Origin: Paenibacillus alkaliterrae
Lineage (GTDB): Bacteria > Bacillota > Bacilli > Paenibacillales > Paenibacillaceae
Assembly (NCBI RefSeq): GCF_021532375.1
Contig: NZ_JAKGAP010000025.1
Location: forward strand, 1 to 33,299
Reading direction: 5' to 3'
Length of the DNA stretch: 33,299 nt
The translations under genes were made by a program, and so were the position numbers. Of this stretch, positions 9,623-17,663 are shown one piece after another. Positions within the stretch are counted from its first letter, which is position 1. Every line of letters starts with the position of its first letter. The notes beneath the pieces were generated by a model that had not been told where the DNA came from, ran no database searches, and saw only the letters and a list, made by a program, of their open reading frames with translations.

Positions 9623-10648
9623 TTATTCTACTAAAGCATTATTCAAGCGCGATATAGTCATGTAAGCCTGTTGACGCGTATAAGTGCCTTTCGGAGTGAA
9701 CGTATTGTTGCCTGTTCCATTCATAATGCCGAAAGCAGAGACGAAGTCCACTCCTGTTTTCGCCCAAGCGGCAATGCTTTTATTATCCGCGAACGCGGAA
9801 GTCTCCGCCGAAATATCGAACCCGAGTACCTCGGCCGTATTCGTCAGCATGATAGCCGCTTCTTGCCTCGTGATGCTGCCGTTCGGATCAAACTTGCCGT
9901 TTCCTTTACCGTTAACGATGCCAAGCTTATTCGCCGCGATAACCTCTTTAACCGCAGTATCCGTGAAAGGATTGTCTTCCAGACTCATTTCGTTCTCTGC
10001 CAAAATCTCATCGATCGTCATTCCCGCCTTCACTTCAACCAGCTTAATGATCAGCTTCGAAAAGTCGGCGCGGGTGATTTTTTCCTTATACTTCCCCTGA
10101 AGCTCTTGCGAGATTAGTCCTGCCGCAATCGCTTCGTCCACTTCCGATTGAGCCCAAGCATCCGGCTGCTCCGCTGGCGCGGTTCCCTCTTTCACTTTAA
10201 AGAAATAACTCGTCGAGTCCCCTGACGCTTCATCCCAAACATACAATTCATAGTAAGGATAGCCATGCGAGAACGTCACCGTCGCCGTCGTTTCCGCCTG
10301 CAAACCGTTCACTAGCTCCGGCTGACCCTTAATGGTCCAAGGTATGCCGTCGGCAATCAAAATTCCATCCTCCTGATAATAACCGCTCACCACAACATTA
10401 ATAGCCGTATTAGCCGAAAAGGTTAATGTCGCATTTTCAGGAACGAGTGTAGAGAGTACTTCTAAATCTTCATAAATATCGCCAAAATCGTCAAGCGTTA
10501 ACGTTTCCGTCACTTCCCCAAGCTCCTCCGTAACGGAAATCGTATAATTCTCCTTCGGCACTTCTGCTGCAGCAGCCGGCAGCGCACAAGATAATGCCAT
10601 TAAACAAACCGTAAACAAAAACACAAAAGCCTTCTTACCTCTCTTCAT
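9623..10648 (-). CDS. Secreted SLH-domain surface protein
   Basis: 341 aa from ATG at 10648, preceded by GGAGG; an in-frame TTG (10663) overlaps that RBS and is rejected. Residues 1-28 are a signal peptide (KRGKK, hydrophobic core, PAAAA). Residues about 30-155 form a beta-rich N-terminal region of no family I recognise, possibly an immunoglobulin-like or ligand-binding fold. Residues about 160-341 hold three S-layer-homology repeats with ITRADF, ITRQEA and YTRQQA as the conserved motif and the usual GIVNGKGNGKFDPNGS-type loop. SLH repeats bind pyruvylated wall polymer, so the protein should sit on the cell surface. It lies between the sulfatase and the giant enzyme, which itself lacks SLH repeats, so it might act as a partner or glycan-binding surface protein; this is inference. 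Confidence 0.85.
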   Translation of the reverse strand: MKRGKKAFVFLFTVCLMALSCALPAAAAEVPKENYTISVTEELGEVTETLTLDDFGDIYEDLEVLSTLVPENATLTFSANTAINVVVSGYYQEDGILIADGIPWTIKGQPELVNGLQAETTATVTFSHGYPYYELYVWDEASGDSTSYFFKVKEGTAPAEQPDAWAQSEVDEAIAAGLISQELQGKYKEKITRADFSKLIIKLVEVKAGMTIDEILAENEMSLEDNPFTDTAVKEVIAANKLGIVNGKGNGKFDPNGSITRQEAAIMLTNTAEVLGFDISAETSAFADNKSIAAWAKTGVDFVSAFGIMNGTGNNTFTPKGTYTRQQAYMTISRLNNALVE

Positions 10649-10662
10649 ACCCCTAGCCTCCA

Positions 10663-10693
10663 AATGAAATGATAGATTTCCAAATATTTCATT
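10663..10693. promoter_or_regulatory. Inverted repeat upstream of the SLH protein gene
   Basis: AATGAAAT (10663-10670) and ATTTCATT (10686-10693) form perfect 8-bp arms with a 15-bp spacer, immediately upstream of the RBS. It could be an operator or a leader hairpin. The 97-bp gap to the sulfatase gene shows no clear terminator, so read-through from the upstream operon is possible. Confidence 0.4.
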
Positions 10694-10745
10694 CGATAGA
10701 ACTATGGTTAATTCCTTCTTTTCCGACAGTTATGAATCTCGCCTA

Positions 10746-12293
10746 TTACTTTAACAGCGGTTTCCGCTGGAGACCTACGCGCTGGAACAGCTCATCAGGC
10801 GCTTGCAGCTCCGACAGCGCCGTCAGCAGCAGCTTCTTCATTCGTTCAAGCAGTTCAGGAGCCAAGTCTATTAAATTGTTTTCCTGAAAGGGATCTTTCA
10901 CCAAATCATACAGTTCCGTCGTATATCCGCTCTTCATGAAGCTCTTGAATTGCTGCGGCAGCTTAGCTTCATACTTCCAGACCATTGCTTTGGTGAAGGG
11001 CAGAAACATGCCGCTTTCAACCTCGTCCGGCACATAGCCCGGGAAGAAGAAAGCAACCGGATTGATAAACATTGTGGAATAATTGTATACGGGCACGGAT
11101 TCGTCTGGCGCAGCGTGATACGTATGCAGTCCGTCCGTAATGCTGACAGCCTTGCCGAAATAGCCGTATACCGCCCAGTCCCTCACTTTATCCGTTTCAC
11201 CCTTAAGAAGCGGAAGCAGACTGTTGCTGTGCGTCTTATGCTTGATCTGGGCGCCGCCCGCCTCCAGCATTGTCGCATAAAGGTCCACGGTTGACGTCAA
11301 CGCAGATACGCGGCTGCCATTGTGCCTGCCCTGCGGATGCCAGATCATAAGCGGAATATTGACCAATACGTTGTAGTTGTTGTACATCGGCTTACCAATC
11401 AAACCCTTGTCTCCAATGTAATGCCCATGATCCGAAGTGATAATGACCATCGTATCATCCCACAAATGATGCTGATCCAGTTTATCGAATACTTTTCCCA
11501 GCCATTTGTCGGTTAACGTAACTTTTGCCGCATACTGCGCCTTCAGATAAGCAAGCTGGCGATCCGTCAAGAGGCTTGCCCCCTCGTCCGTTCGGCCCGA
11601 ATGCGCCCAAATCGGAAGAGCAGGATCATGTATATTCTCATCCGTATACATACCCGCAACCGTATCCGGATTATGGAACGGCTCATGGACGTCATAGCAG
11701 TCGACAACGAGCATAAACTTCTCTTGCATATGATTATCCTCAAGCCATTTCTCCGCGCTTGTGAACACCTTTGGCGCGAAGAAATCCTTCTCCTCCTGCA
11801 TGCCCTTCACGTTACGCGCATAGGAGCCGCGAGTGAACGGCTCCGGCAGACTCGGATTATAATGTATTTTATTCAGAAACGGCTGATCCTCCACGGTTAA
11901 GGGAGCCGTCTTCCATTGATCCAGCTCATGGCCGCGAATAAGCTCAAAACCTTGATAATCATCATAATAGCCGTGACTATATCCTTGAAAATAATGAAAT
12001 TGGTCCGTTATAAATTGCGTCACATAGCCCTCGCCGTTCAAGGCGCGTGCTGCCGGCACATCGTACGGCTCAACCGGCCCCCATGAGCGCCATAGAAATT
12101 CCTGCGTACCGGTGTAAAGCTCCCGTCTTGCCGGCATGCAAGGAAGGCTGCCCGAATAATGCCGATCGAACACGGCTGACTTGGCCGCGAATCGATCCAG
12201 GTTAGGCGTATGAACATCGAGCCCGACGGACTGTCCGTAAGCTTTCAAATAATGCTTATTTAAGCTGTCGATGGTAATCATCACTATATTCAC
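10746..12293 (-). CDS. Sulfatase (alkaline phosphatase superfamily), cytoplasmic
   Basis: 515 aa from GTG at 12293, with AAGGAG in front. The start shows the metal-binding IxxD stretch (MITIDS, Asp9). The sulfatase signature C-x-P-x-R is present as CMPAR at 52-56; Cys52 would be oxidised to formylglycine. TSDHGHYIGDKG in mid protein supplies further Asp/His metal ligands. Sulfatases hydrolyse sulfate esters, here probably on a glycan. There is no signal peptide, so it should act in the cytoplasm on imported substrate. No formylglycine-generating enzyme or anaerobic maturase is in the window, so maturation must come from elsewhere. It lies 24 bp after the MgtC-like gene and probably shares the transporter transcript. 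A related phosphonate or phosphoryl hydrolase is less likely given the intact CxPxR. Confidence 0.85.
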   Translation of the reverse strand: MNIVMITIDSLNKHYLKAYGQSVGLDVHTPNLDRFAAKSAVFDRHYSGSLPCMPARRELYTGTQEFLWRSWGPVEPYDVPAARALNGEGYVTQFITDQFHYFQGYSHGYYDDYQGFELIRGHELDQWKTAPLTVEDQPFLNKIHYNPSLPEPFTRGSYARNVKGMQEEKDFFAPKVFTSAEKWLEDNHMQEKFMLVVDCYDVHEPFHNPDTVAGMYTDENIHDPALPIWAHSGRTDEGASLLTDRQLAYLKAQYAAKVTLTDKWLGKVFDKLDQHHLWDDTMVIITSDHGHYIGDKGLIGKPMYNNYNVLVNIPLMIWHPQGRHNGSRVSALTSTVDLYATMLEAGGAQIKHKTHSNSLLPLLKGETDKVRDWAVYGYFGKAVSITDGLHTYHAAPDESVPVYNYSTMFINPVAFFFPGYVPDEVESGMFLPFTKAMVWKYEAKLPQQFKSFMKSGYTTELYDLVKDPFQENNLIDLAPELLERMKKLLLTALSELQAPDELFQRVGLQRKPLLK

Positions 12294-12317
12294 GCTCTGT
12301 GCTCCTTCTTTCGCGTA

Positions 12318-13082
12318 TTAGATCGAGCTTGAGGCGCCATGGCCCGCATAGCCTTTATAATCCCTGAGCCTATCGGATGTTTCGAAGGTTTTAACCTGCT
12401 CTAATGCAAGTACCGCATCAACCACCTCCATTAGCTGCTTAGGGCTCGGCTTATGCAGCTTTATCCGCACCACACGAATGTTTTCATCGTTTTTCTCGTC
12501 ATATTCCGTTTCGAACGCCATTTGAATGATTTTCAAGCCCTGCGAATCGAAAATGTCAGTTACCGCTCCTAATCCGCCTGCCGTATTTCCGACCCTGATT
12601 TTCACTTCATTACTGCTTCGCTTGTTATGCATGCGCTTCTCCAGCTTGTTCAGCAGGAACAGACTGAACAGCACAAGCACCGTAACCAAGCCGGCTCCAT
12701 AGTAGAAGCCCGCTCCGGCACATAGCCCGATCGCTGCCACTACCCAAATCGATGCGGCTGTCGTTAAGCCTGATACGTTCACTCCGGTTCTCATAATGGC
12801 TCCCGCACCCAAAAAACCGATACCCGAGACGACTTGCGCCGCAAGCCTCGCCGGGTCCATCCGCACATTGAATTCATAGGCAAACTCACTAAAGCCGTAA
12901 ATGGATAGCAGCATAATAGCAGCTGAGCCTAAGCAAACCAGAATATGCGTACGAAAGCCGGCCGCATGATTGCTCCATTCGCGTTCGATGCCGATCAATC
13001 CGCCTAGCACGACGGCGGCAATGAGACGAAGCGATAAATCCAAATAGGAGATTTGCCAAATCTCCGTCTCTATGATATCCAA
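12318..13082 (-). CDS. MgtC/SapB family membrane protein
   Basis: 254 aa. The only plausible start is TTG at 13082, with GGAAGTGAG upstream. The N-terminal half has about four to five membrane segments with the family pattern RLIAAVVLGGLIGIEREW, AGFRTHILVCLGSA and GIGFLGAGAIMR. The C-terminal soluble half (about 155-254) resembles the ACT-like cytoplasmic domain of MgtC relatives. Family members are linked to Mg2+ limitation and modulation of membrane ATPases, but a direct transport role is not established. It sits between the solute-binding lipoprotein (35 bp gap) and the sulfatase (24 bp gap), an unusual place that suggests co-transcription with sugar import. Its role there is unknown. Confidence 0.85.
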   Translation of the reverse strand: MDIIETEIWQISYLDLSLRLIAAVVLGGLIGIEREWSNHAAGFRTHILVCLGSAAIMLLSIYGFSEFAYEFNVRMDPARLAAQVVSGIGFLGAGAIMRTGVNVSGLTTAASIWVVAAIGLCAGAGFYYGAGLVTVLVLFSLFLLNKLEKRMHNKRSSNEVKIRVGNTAGGLGAVTDIFDSQGLKIIQMAFETEYDEKNDENIRVVRIKLHKPSPKQLMEVVDAVLALEQVKTFETSDRLRDYKGYAGHGASSSI

Positions 13083-13117
13083 TGCTGCTCACTTCCTTGC
13101 CTCTTTTCCTCTATTGT

Positions 13118-14659
13118 TTATTTCTTCGATTCCGCCCAGGCATCAAGCTGCTTTTGCTTCTCGGCAATAATTTTGTCGATGCCGGAAGCTTTCAGTCTCG
13201 AGATAAATTCAGGCAGCGTCTTCTCCGGATCAAGCGTTCCCGTCTCCAACCCGAGCTTAAACTGCTGTTTGACGTTATTCACGGCACCGCTTTCCGTTCT
13301 GACCGGTGTGGAATCAAACGTGAAGCCTAACGCATGTGATTTTTTAGCGTTTTGGTTGAATTGGTCGACTTGCTCCCAAATGTCTTCCAATTGAGTCGTC
13401 CAAACATAATTCAGGAACTGGTTTCCGAACATATAGCTGCTGTTGTTCATGTTATATCGAACACTCTTGATATCGAAACCTTCCGGATAATCAATGATAT
13501 GATCTGACTTCTTCACGTAATGTTCGCCCTCGATGCCCCAATTCAGCATGTTGACCAATTCCTGATCCGTGTAAAGCAAGTTCATGAACATCATCGCTCT
13601 TTCCGGATCTTTCGAGCCCTTCGGAATGGAGTGCATAAAGCCCGTCACGTTAGATGTTGTGGATACGGCTTCTGTAAGAGGTAAAGCTACCATTTCCATG
13701 CCTGTCCGGGTGCTCTGATTTTCGGCAGAACCGACCTTCATCACGTTGAACCAAGAAAACGCCCTGTTTGCTCTGACAACCTCGTACGGTTGTTCTGTAG
13801 TGGTCGCTGCGTCTTTTGAAAAATAGCCTGCCTGATACCACCTTCTCATTGTAGTTAACAGCTCTGCGTATTTGGGATGCTCATATAGGTTTTCAACGCG
13901 CAAATCATTGTCATGACCAGGAAGAACCCCCAGACTGTCAACCAAAGGATCAAAAAATGCCAGCACATCTATTGGCGAAAAAGTGGTGTTAGTAGTAATC
14001 GGAATTAACTTCGGTTCATTCTCTTTGATAATTTGAAACACATGATCCAGATCGTCAACCGTTTTCACTTTATCCAGATCGATGTTGTATTTGTCTATCA
14101 AATCTTTGCGCATGATGATGCCGCCTTGGGTTGCCATATCCTTGTTGGTCGGAATTGCGTATTGGGTTCCGTTAATCTTTCCCGCATTCAAGTAAGCCGG
14201 ATCCATCAGTTCGGTAATGCCCTGCCCGTATTGAGCAAGCAAATCCTCAAGCGGCAGAAGGTGGCCGCTGGCGGCTTGTGTAGAGAATCCGAAGATGGAA
14301 GAGGTCGTGATGACATCGATTTTCTCGTTGCTGGCCAGCATCAGATTGACCTGCTGCGACCAGGCGCCTGCACTGATTGGCTGAAGTTTTACCGTGGCAT
14401 TGATTTTTTCTTTCGTAATCTTGCTCAATTCTCCTGCCACACGTTCCAGATCCGGAGATTCATTCCCCATGAAGACCATCGTGATTTCGTAAGGCGGCAA
14501 TTCTTTCTGTGCTGGTTGTTTCCCGTTCTCTTCATTCGGGGATGCTGCATTCGTGTTGCCATTGTTTCCGCCCGAGTTCTGATTGCCGGAGGAACAACCG
14601 GCCGAGATGACCGCAATGATCAGGATGAAAACAATCCCCCATAGAAACTTCTTTCGCAT
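13118..14659 (-). CDS. Extracellular sugar-binding lipoprotein of a CUT1 ABC importer (LplA/YtcQ type)
   Basis: 513 aa, ATG at 14659 with GGAGGG upstream. The N-terminus is a lipoprotein signal (MRKKFLWGIVFILIIAVISAGC) with Cys22 as the lipidated residue, followed by a Ser/Gly/Asn-rich tether. The body is a family 1-like solute-binding fold. The C-terminal about 70 residues (from GFTFDSTPVRTE to the end) match the DUF3502 tail common in LplA-type binding proteins of Paenibacillus. It is the binding partner of the two permeases just upstream. No ATPase is encoded here, as usual for this class, where a shared MsmX-type ATPase powers several importers. The substrate is inferred, not shown, to be rhamnogalacturonan oligosaccharide. 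Confidence 0.9.
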   Translation of the reverse strand: MRKKFLWGIVFILIIAVISAGCSSGNQNSGGNNGNTNAASPNEENGKQPAQKELPPYEITMVFMGNESPDLERVAGELSKITKEKINATVKLQPISAGAWSQQVNLMLASNEKIDVITTSSIFGFSTQAASGHLLPLEDLLAQYGQGITELMDPAYLNAGKINGTQYAIPTNKDMATQGGIIMRKDLIDKYNIDLDKVKTVDDLDHVFQIIKENEPKLIPITTNTTFSPIDVLAFFDPLVDSLGVLPGHDNDLRVENLYEHPKYAELLTTMRRWYQAGYFSKDAATTTEQPYEVVRANRAFSWFNVMKVGSAENQSTRTGMEMVALPLTEAVSTTSNVTGFMHSIPKGSKDPERAMMFMNLLYTDQELVNMLNWGIEGEHYVKKSDHIIDYPEGFDIKSVRYNMNNSSYMFGNQFLNYVWTTQLEDIWEQVDQFNQNAKKSHALGFTFDSTPVRTESGAVNNVKQQFKLGLETGTLDPEKTLPEFISRLKASGIDKIIAEKQKQLDAWAESKK

Positions 14660-14721
14660 ACAAAAACCCTCCTTGATCTCTGTTTAATCTATGCTTAACC
14701 GGACAAAAGCCGGGGTCAGCC

Positions 14722-15609
14722 TTACCCTTTTACTGCGCCAACCGTTAGACCCTTAACAAAAAACCGCTGGAAAAAAGGATAAATCGCGATAATCGGAATG
14801 ACACCTATGACCGCGATCGCAAGCCTAATCGTTTCCGTAGGCAGCCCGGCCATGAGATCATCCTGCGCCGTACCGAAATCCATACTTGACAAATATTGCA
14901 CGTCGAGCAAGATCCGATTCAATAAATTTTGAATGCTGTACAAGCGGCTATCGGTCAAAAAAATCAATCCGTTGAACCAATCGTTCCAATAGTTGATCGT
15001 CTGAAACAAACCAATTGTAGCCAAGATAGGCAGCGACAAGGGGAGAACGATTTTGTAAAAAATTTTGAGCTCGCCCGCACCATCCATTTTACCCGATTCA
15101 ATCACTTCGACCGGAATGGTCGTTTGAAAGAACGTCCGCATAATCATGACATAAAACGCATTGGTCAGCAGCATCGGGAATATAAGCGCCCATACCGTGT
15201 TTTTGAACTCAAAAAATTGCGTATACAGCAAGTAGACCGGTACGAGTCCGCCGTTAAACAGCATCGTGAAGAAGATGAAGAAGGCCAGAAAATTTCGATG
15301 GGGCATATCCTTCCTCGATAATGGATAGGCGAGCAGCGACGTAACCGCAAGGCTCAGCACCGTACCGAGCACCGTAACCAAAATCGTAACGCCGTATGCG
15401 TTGAAGATCCGCTCCGCATCATTCCAAATGTACGCGTAGGCTTCGAAGCTGATTTCGCGCGGCAGGAAGGAATAGCCGTTGGCAATAATCATGCTTTGCG
15501 ACGTAATGGACGAGGATACGAGTAAGATGAAAGGCAGGATGCACATACAGGCCAGCAAGGCCATCACTGCATTGATAAACCATTGATACGCACGTTCCTT
15601 TGCTTGCAA
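14722..15609 (-). CDS. Carbohydrate ABC transporter permease (LplC type)
   Basis: 295 aa, with AGGGGAGGG upstream of the start. It has six predicted membrane segments and the inner-membrane EAA loop (ESGKMDGAGELKIFYKIVLP, ending in the LSLP element), which docks on the ATPase. Homologues ending in TVGAVKG are typical LplC/YtcP permeases. It starts 17 bp after the stop of the partner permease and is followed 62 bp later by the binding protein. A short CCGG-based hairpin lies in that 62-bp gap and may affect relative expression. Confidence 0.9.
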   Translation of the reverse strand: MQAKERAYQWFINAVMALLACMCILPFILLVSSSITSQSMIIANGYSFLPREISFEAYAYIWNDAERIFNAYGVTILVTVLGTVLSLAVTSLLAYPLSRKDMPHRNFLAFFIFFTMLFNGGLVPVYLLYTQFFEFKNTVWALIFPMLLTNAFYVMIMRTFFQTTIPVEVIESGKMDGAGELKIFYKIVLPLSLPILATIGLFQTINYWNDWFNGLIFLTDSRLYSIQNLLNRILLDVQYLSSMDFGTAQDDLMAGLPTETIRLAIAVIGVIPIIAIYPFFQRFFVKGLTVGAVKG

Positions 15610-15626
15610 TAGAATTCCCTCCCCTT

Positions 15627-16607
15627 TTAGAACAACGCGTTGTCCTTGTTGATTTTTCTCGTAATAAAGTTAGCGACAACAACGAGCGCGAAGCCTACGA
15701 TCGATTGATAGACACCTGCTGCGGACGACATTGCGATATCGCCTAAATTAATGAGCGCCCGGAACACATACGTGTCGATTACATTAGTCGTATCAAGCAG
15801 CGCTCCTGAATTTAACGGTACCTGATAGAACAATCCGAAGTCTGAATAAAAAATACGTCCAATCTGCAGCAGCGTCATAATCATGATGACCGGCGTGATG
15901 AGCGGAATTGTAATGCTCCGAATTTGCTGCCACTTGTTGGCGCCATCAATCGTAGCTGCTTCATAATACTCTTTATCGATTCCCACAATGGAGGCAAGAT
16001 AGACGATACACAGATAACCGGCCGTCTTCCAAATGTTCACCAGAGGCAAAATAAATGGCCAATATTTCGATTCGCTGTACCAGGCAATCGGCTCGATGCC
16101 GAGCATCGGCAGCAACGATTTGTTCAGAAAGCCCGTTTCCATGCTTAGCATCGCATAGACCAGGTAGCCGACGATAACCATGGATATCAAGTAGGGGAGC
16201 AGAATAAAGCTTTGATAAAATTTTTTGAGAAGCTTGCTCCGCACCTCATTCAGAATAATGGCTACCGCCAGCGCCGCTATAAGATTAATAATAATGAACG
16301 AGCCGTTGTACAAAATCGTATTTCTCGTAATGATCCAGGCGTCCCTCGTTTTGAATAAATACTCGAAATTTTTGAAGCCAGCCCAATCGCTTGCCAATAT
16401 GCCTTTGGCGAAGTTGATATCCTTAAAGGCGATGACCATGCCGAACATCGGTAAATAATTATTGATAATAAAGTAGAGCAGTCCGGGCGCCATCATCAGA
16501 AATAAGACACTGTATTTTCGATACTCCTTCCATCTGACCGGGAGCGTCACCCGGTATCTCTCTTTCCCTGCGACCGACTGCCGCTTCACCGCTTCTGCCT
16601 GCTTCAC
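15627..16607 (-). CDS. Sugar ABC transporter permease (LplB type)
   Basis: 326 aa from GTG at 16607, chosen because GGAGAGGAG sits about 8 nt upstream and the length then matches LplB relatives. A longer frame to 16664 also has a purine-rich stretch and cannot be excluded. Six membrane segments follow a basic N-terminus. The EAA motif reads EYYEAATIDGANKWQQIRSI with ITIPLITP after it. First gene of the importer operon, behind a 5' leader with a -10 box, an inverted repeat and a cre-like site. Confidence 0.9.
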   Translation of the reverse strand: MKQAEAVKRQSVAGKERYRVTLPVRWKEYRKYSVLFLMMAPGLLYFIINNYLPMFGMVIAFKDINFAKGILASDWAGFKNFEYLFKTRDAWIITRNTILYNGSFIIINLIAALAVAIILNEVRSKLLKKFYQSFILLPYLISMVIVGYLVYAMLSMETGFLNKSLLPMLGIEPIAWYSESKYWPFILPLVNIWKTAGYLCIVYLASIVGIDKEYYEAATIDGANKWQQIRSITIPLITPVIMIMTLLQIGRIFYSDFGLFYQVPLNSGALLDTTNVIDTYVFRALINLGDIAMSSAAGVYQSIVGFALVVVANFITRKINKDNALF

Positions 16608-16709
16608 GACTTTTGCTCCTCTCCTCTTGTTGGGGTTGACCTCATTGTAGCAAGGTACCATCACTCCTCTCTAACAAATAGCAGACCTGTTATTAGCAAT
16701 AATCAGATC

Positions 16710-16725
16710 ATGCAAGCGTAAACGG
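16710..16725 (+). promoter_or_regulatory. cre-like site in the leader of the sugar importer operon
   Basis: ATGCAAGCGTAAACGG matches 14 of 16 positions of the cre consensus WTGNNARCGNWWWCAW, failing at the last two. It lies about 50-60 nt downstream of the inferred transcription start, a position where CcpA acts as a roadblock. Confidence 0.55.
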
Positions 16726-16763
16726 CTGTCGCCGTCCTTTGGCGGGAAAGCTCGTTTCGCGGT

Positions 16764-16812
16764 GAAATATAAGCCCGATTATAGGTGTGAAACTTATAAA
16801 TTCTTATATTTC
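16764..16812 (-). promoter_or_regulatory. Promoter region of the importer operon with flanking inverted repeat
   Basis: A perfect -10 box TATAAT is read on the minus strand at 16778-16783; the -35 region is poor, which suits an activator-dependent promoter. Perfect 10-bp arms GAAATATAAG (16764-16773) and CTTATATTTC (16803-16812) flank it. The neighbouring AraC-type regulator is the natural candidate to bind here, which is inference. Confidence 0.5.
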
Positions 16813-16820
16813 GGGCAAAA

Positions 16821-16856
16821 AAAATCAGACCTTGCCGGATAAGCAAGATCTGTCTG
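16821..16856 (-). terminator. Intrinsic terminator after the AraC-type regulator gene
   Basis: Arms CAGACCTTGC (16826-16835) and GCAAGATCTG (16843-16852) form a 10-bp stem with one G-U type pair, followed on the minus strand by eight T. It separates the two-component operon from the importer operon. Confidence 0.85.
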
Positions 16857-16868
16857 CCTTTAAGCCCT

Positions 16869-17663
16869 TTATAGACTGGCCCGAAATTCCTGAGGCGTCA
16901 TGCCGAACTCGTTCTTAAAGGTTTTCGTAAAATAGGAGAAGTTCGAGTAACCGACCGATCCTGCCACTTCACCTATAGAGCTGCGCGTACCCGACAGAAG
17001 CATCTTCGCTAATTTCATTCGCTCCTGCACCACATAGTCGGAAAGCGCAATTCCCGTCTTTTTCTTAAACAGCTTGGCCAGATAATCCTGATTCAAATAA
17101 ACATGCTGCGCCATATCTTTACGGGACAGCGCCTGATCAATATTCGCCGCAATATATTGCTTTACTTTATCAACGATTGACCGACTCTCCTCAAGCTCGT
17201 CCAAGCGTTCGATGATAAGCGGATGATGCGTTTTCCAGAGCTTATAATAGTGATCGTATGTGGCGTTAAACACATCCTGCCGCCTCTTTTTCTCAAGCTT
17301 TCCGAGCGCCTTCCCGATAACGGCTTCCAGCACGCTGTAGCGCACCGGCTTCAGCAAATAATCTAGACAGCCCAGTTGAACCGCCTGCTGCGCAAAAGCG
17401 AAATCCGAATGGCAGGTCAAGAATACCGATTCCTTCTCGGGATAATGCTCCCTCACCCATTGCAGCAGCTCGATCCCGCTTCCTTCAGGCATTTCGATAT
17501 CGCAAATCATGAAATCGACTTGATTCTTCTCGATAATCTCCTTCGCTTGTCGTATGTTATAGGCCGAATGAACGGCATGGATGTCATACTTTCCCCAATC
17601 CACGCCTAATTGAACACCCTGTATCGCATGAAATTCATCATCAACGAGCAATACCTCATACAT
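16869..17663 (-). CDS. Two-component response regulator with AraC-type DNA-binding domain (YesN type)
   Basis: 264 aa. Receiver domain 1-120 has the acidic pair DDE near 8-10, phospho-acceptor Asp55 in MICDIEMPEG and the conserved Lys in YLLKPV. The C-terminal AraC/XylS domain (about 165-264) has two helix-turn-helix units, with YLNQDYLAKLFKK and the signature VGYSNFSYFTKTFKNEFGMTPQEFR. It starts inside the end of the sensor kinase gene (8-bp overlap), so translation is coupled. Such YesM/YesN pairs control adjacent sugar importers in Bacillales; here the likely target is the operon 205 bp downstream. Confidence 0.92.
   Translation of the reverse strand: MYEVLLVDDEFHAIQGVQLGVDWGKYDIHAVHSAYNIRQAKEIIEKNQVDFMICDIEMPEGSGIELLQWVREHYPEKESVFLTCHSDFAFAQQAVQLGCLDYLLKPVRYSVLEAVIGKALGKLEKKRRQDVFNATYDHYYKLWKTHHPLIIERLDELEESRSIVDKVKQYIAANIDQALSRKDMAQHVYLNQDYLAKLFKKKTGIALSDYVVQERMKLAKMLLSGTRSSIGEVAGSVGYSNFSYFTKTFKNEFGMTPQEFRASL

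Noticed and set aside
14660..14721. Attenuator between the LplC-type permease and binding-protein genes
   Set aside because: Only a short CCGG-based stem without a T-run is present; it is more likely a minor mRNA stability element or chance.
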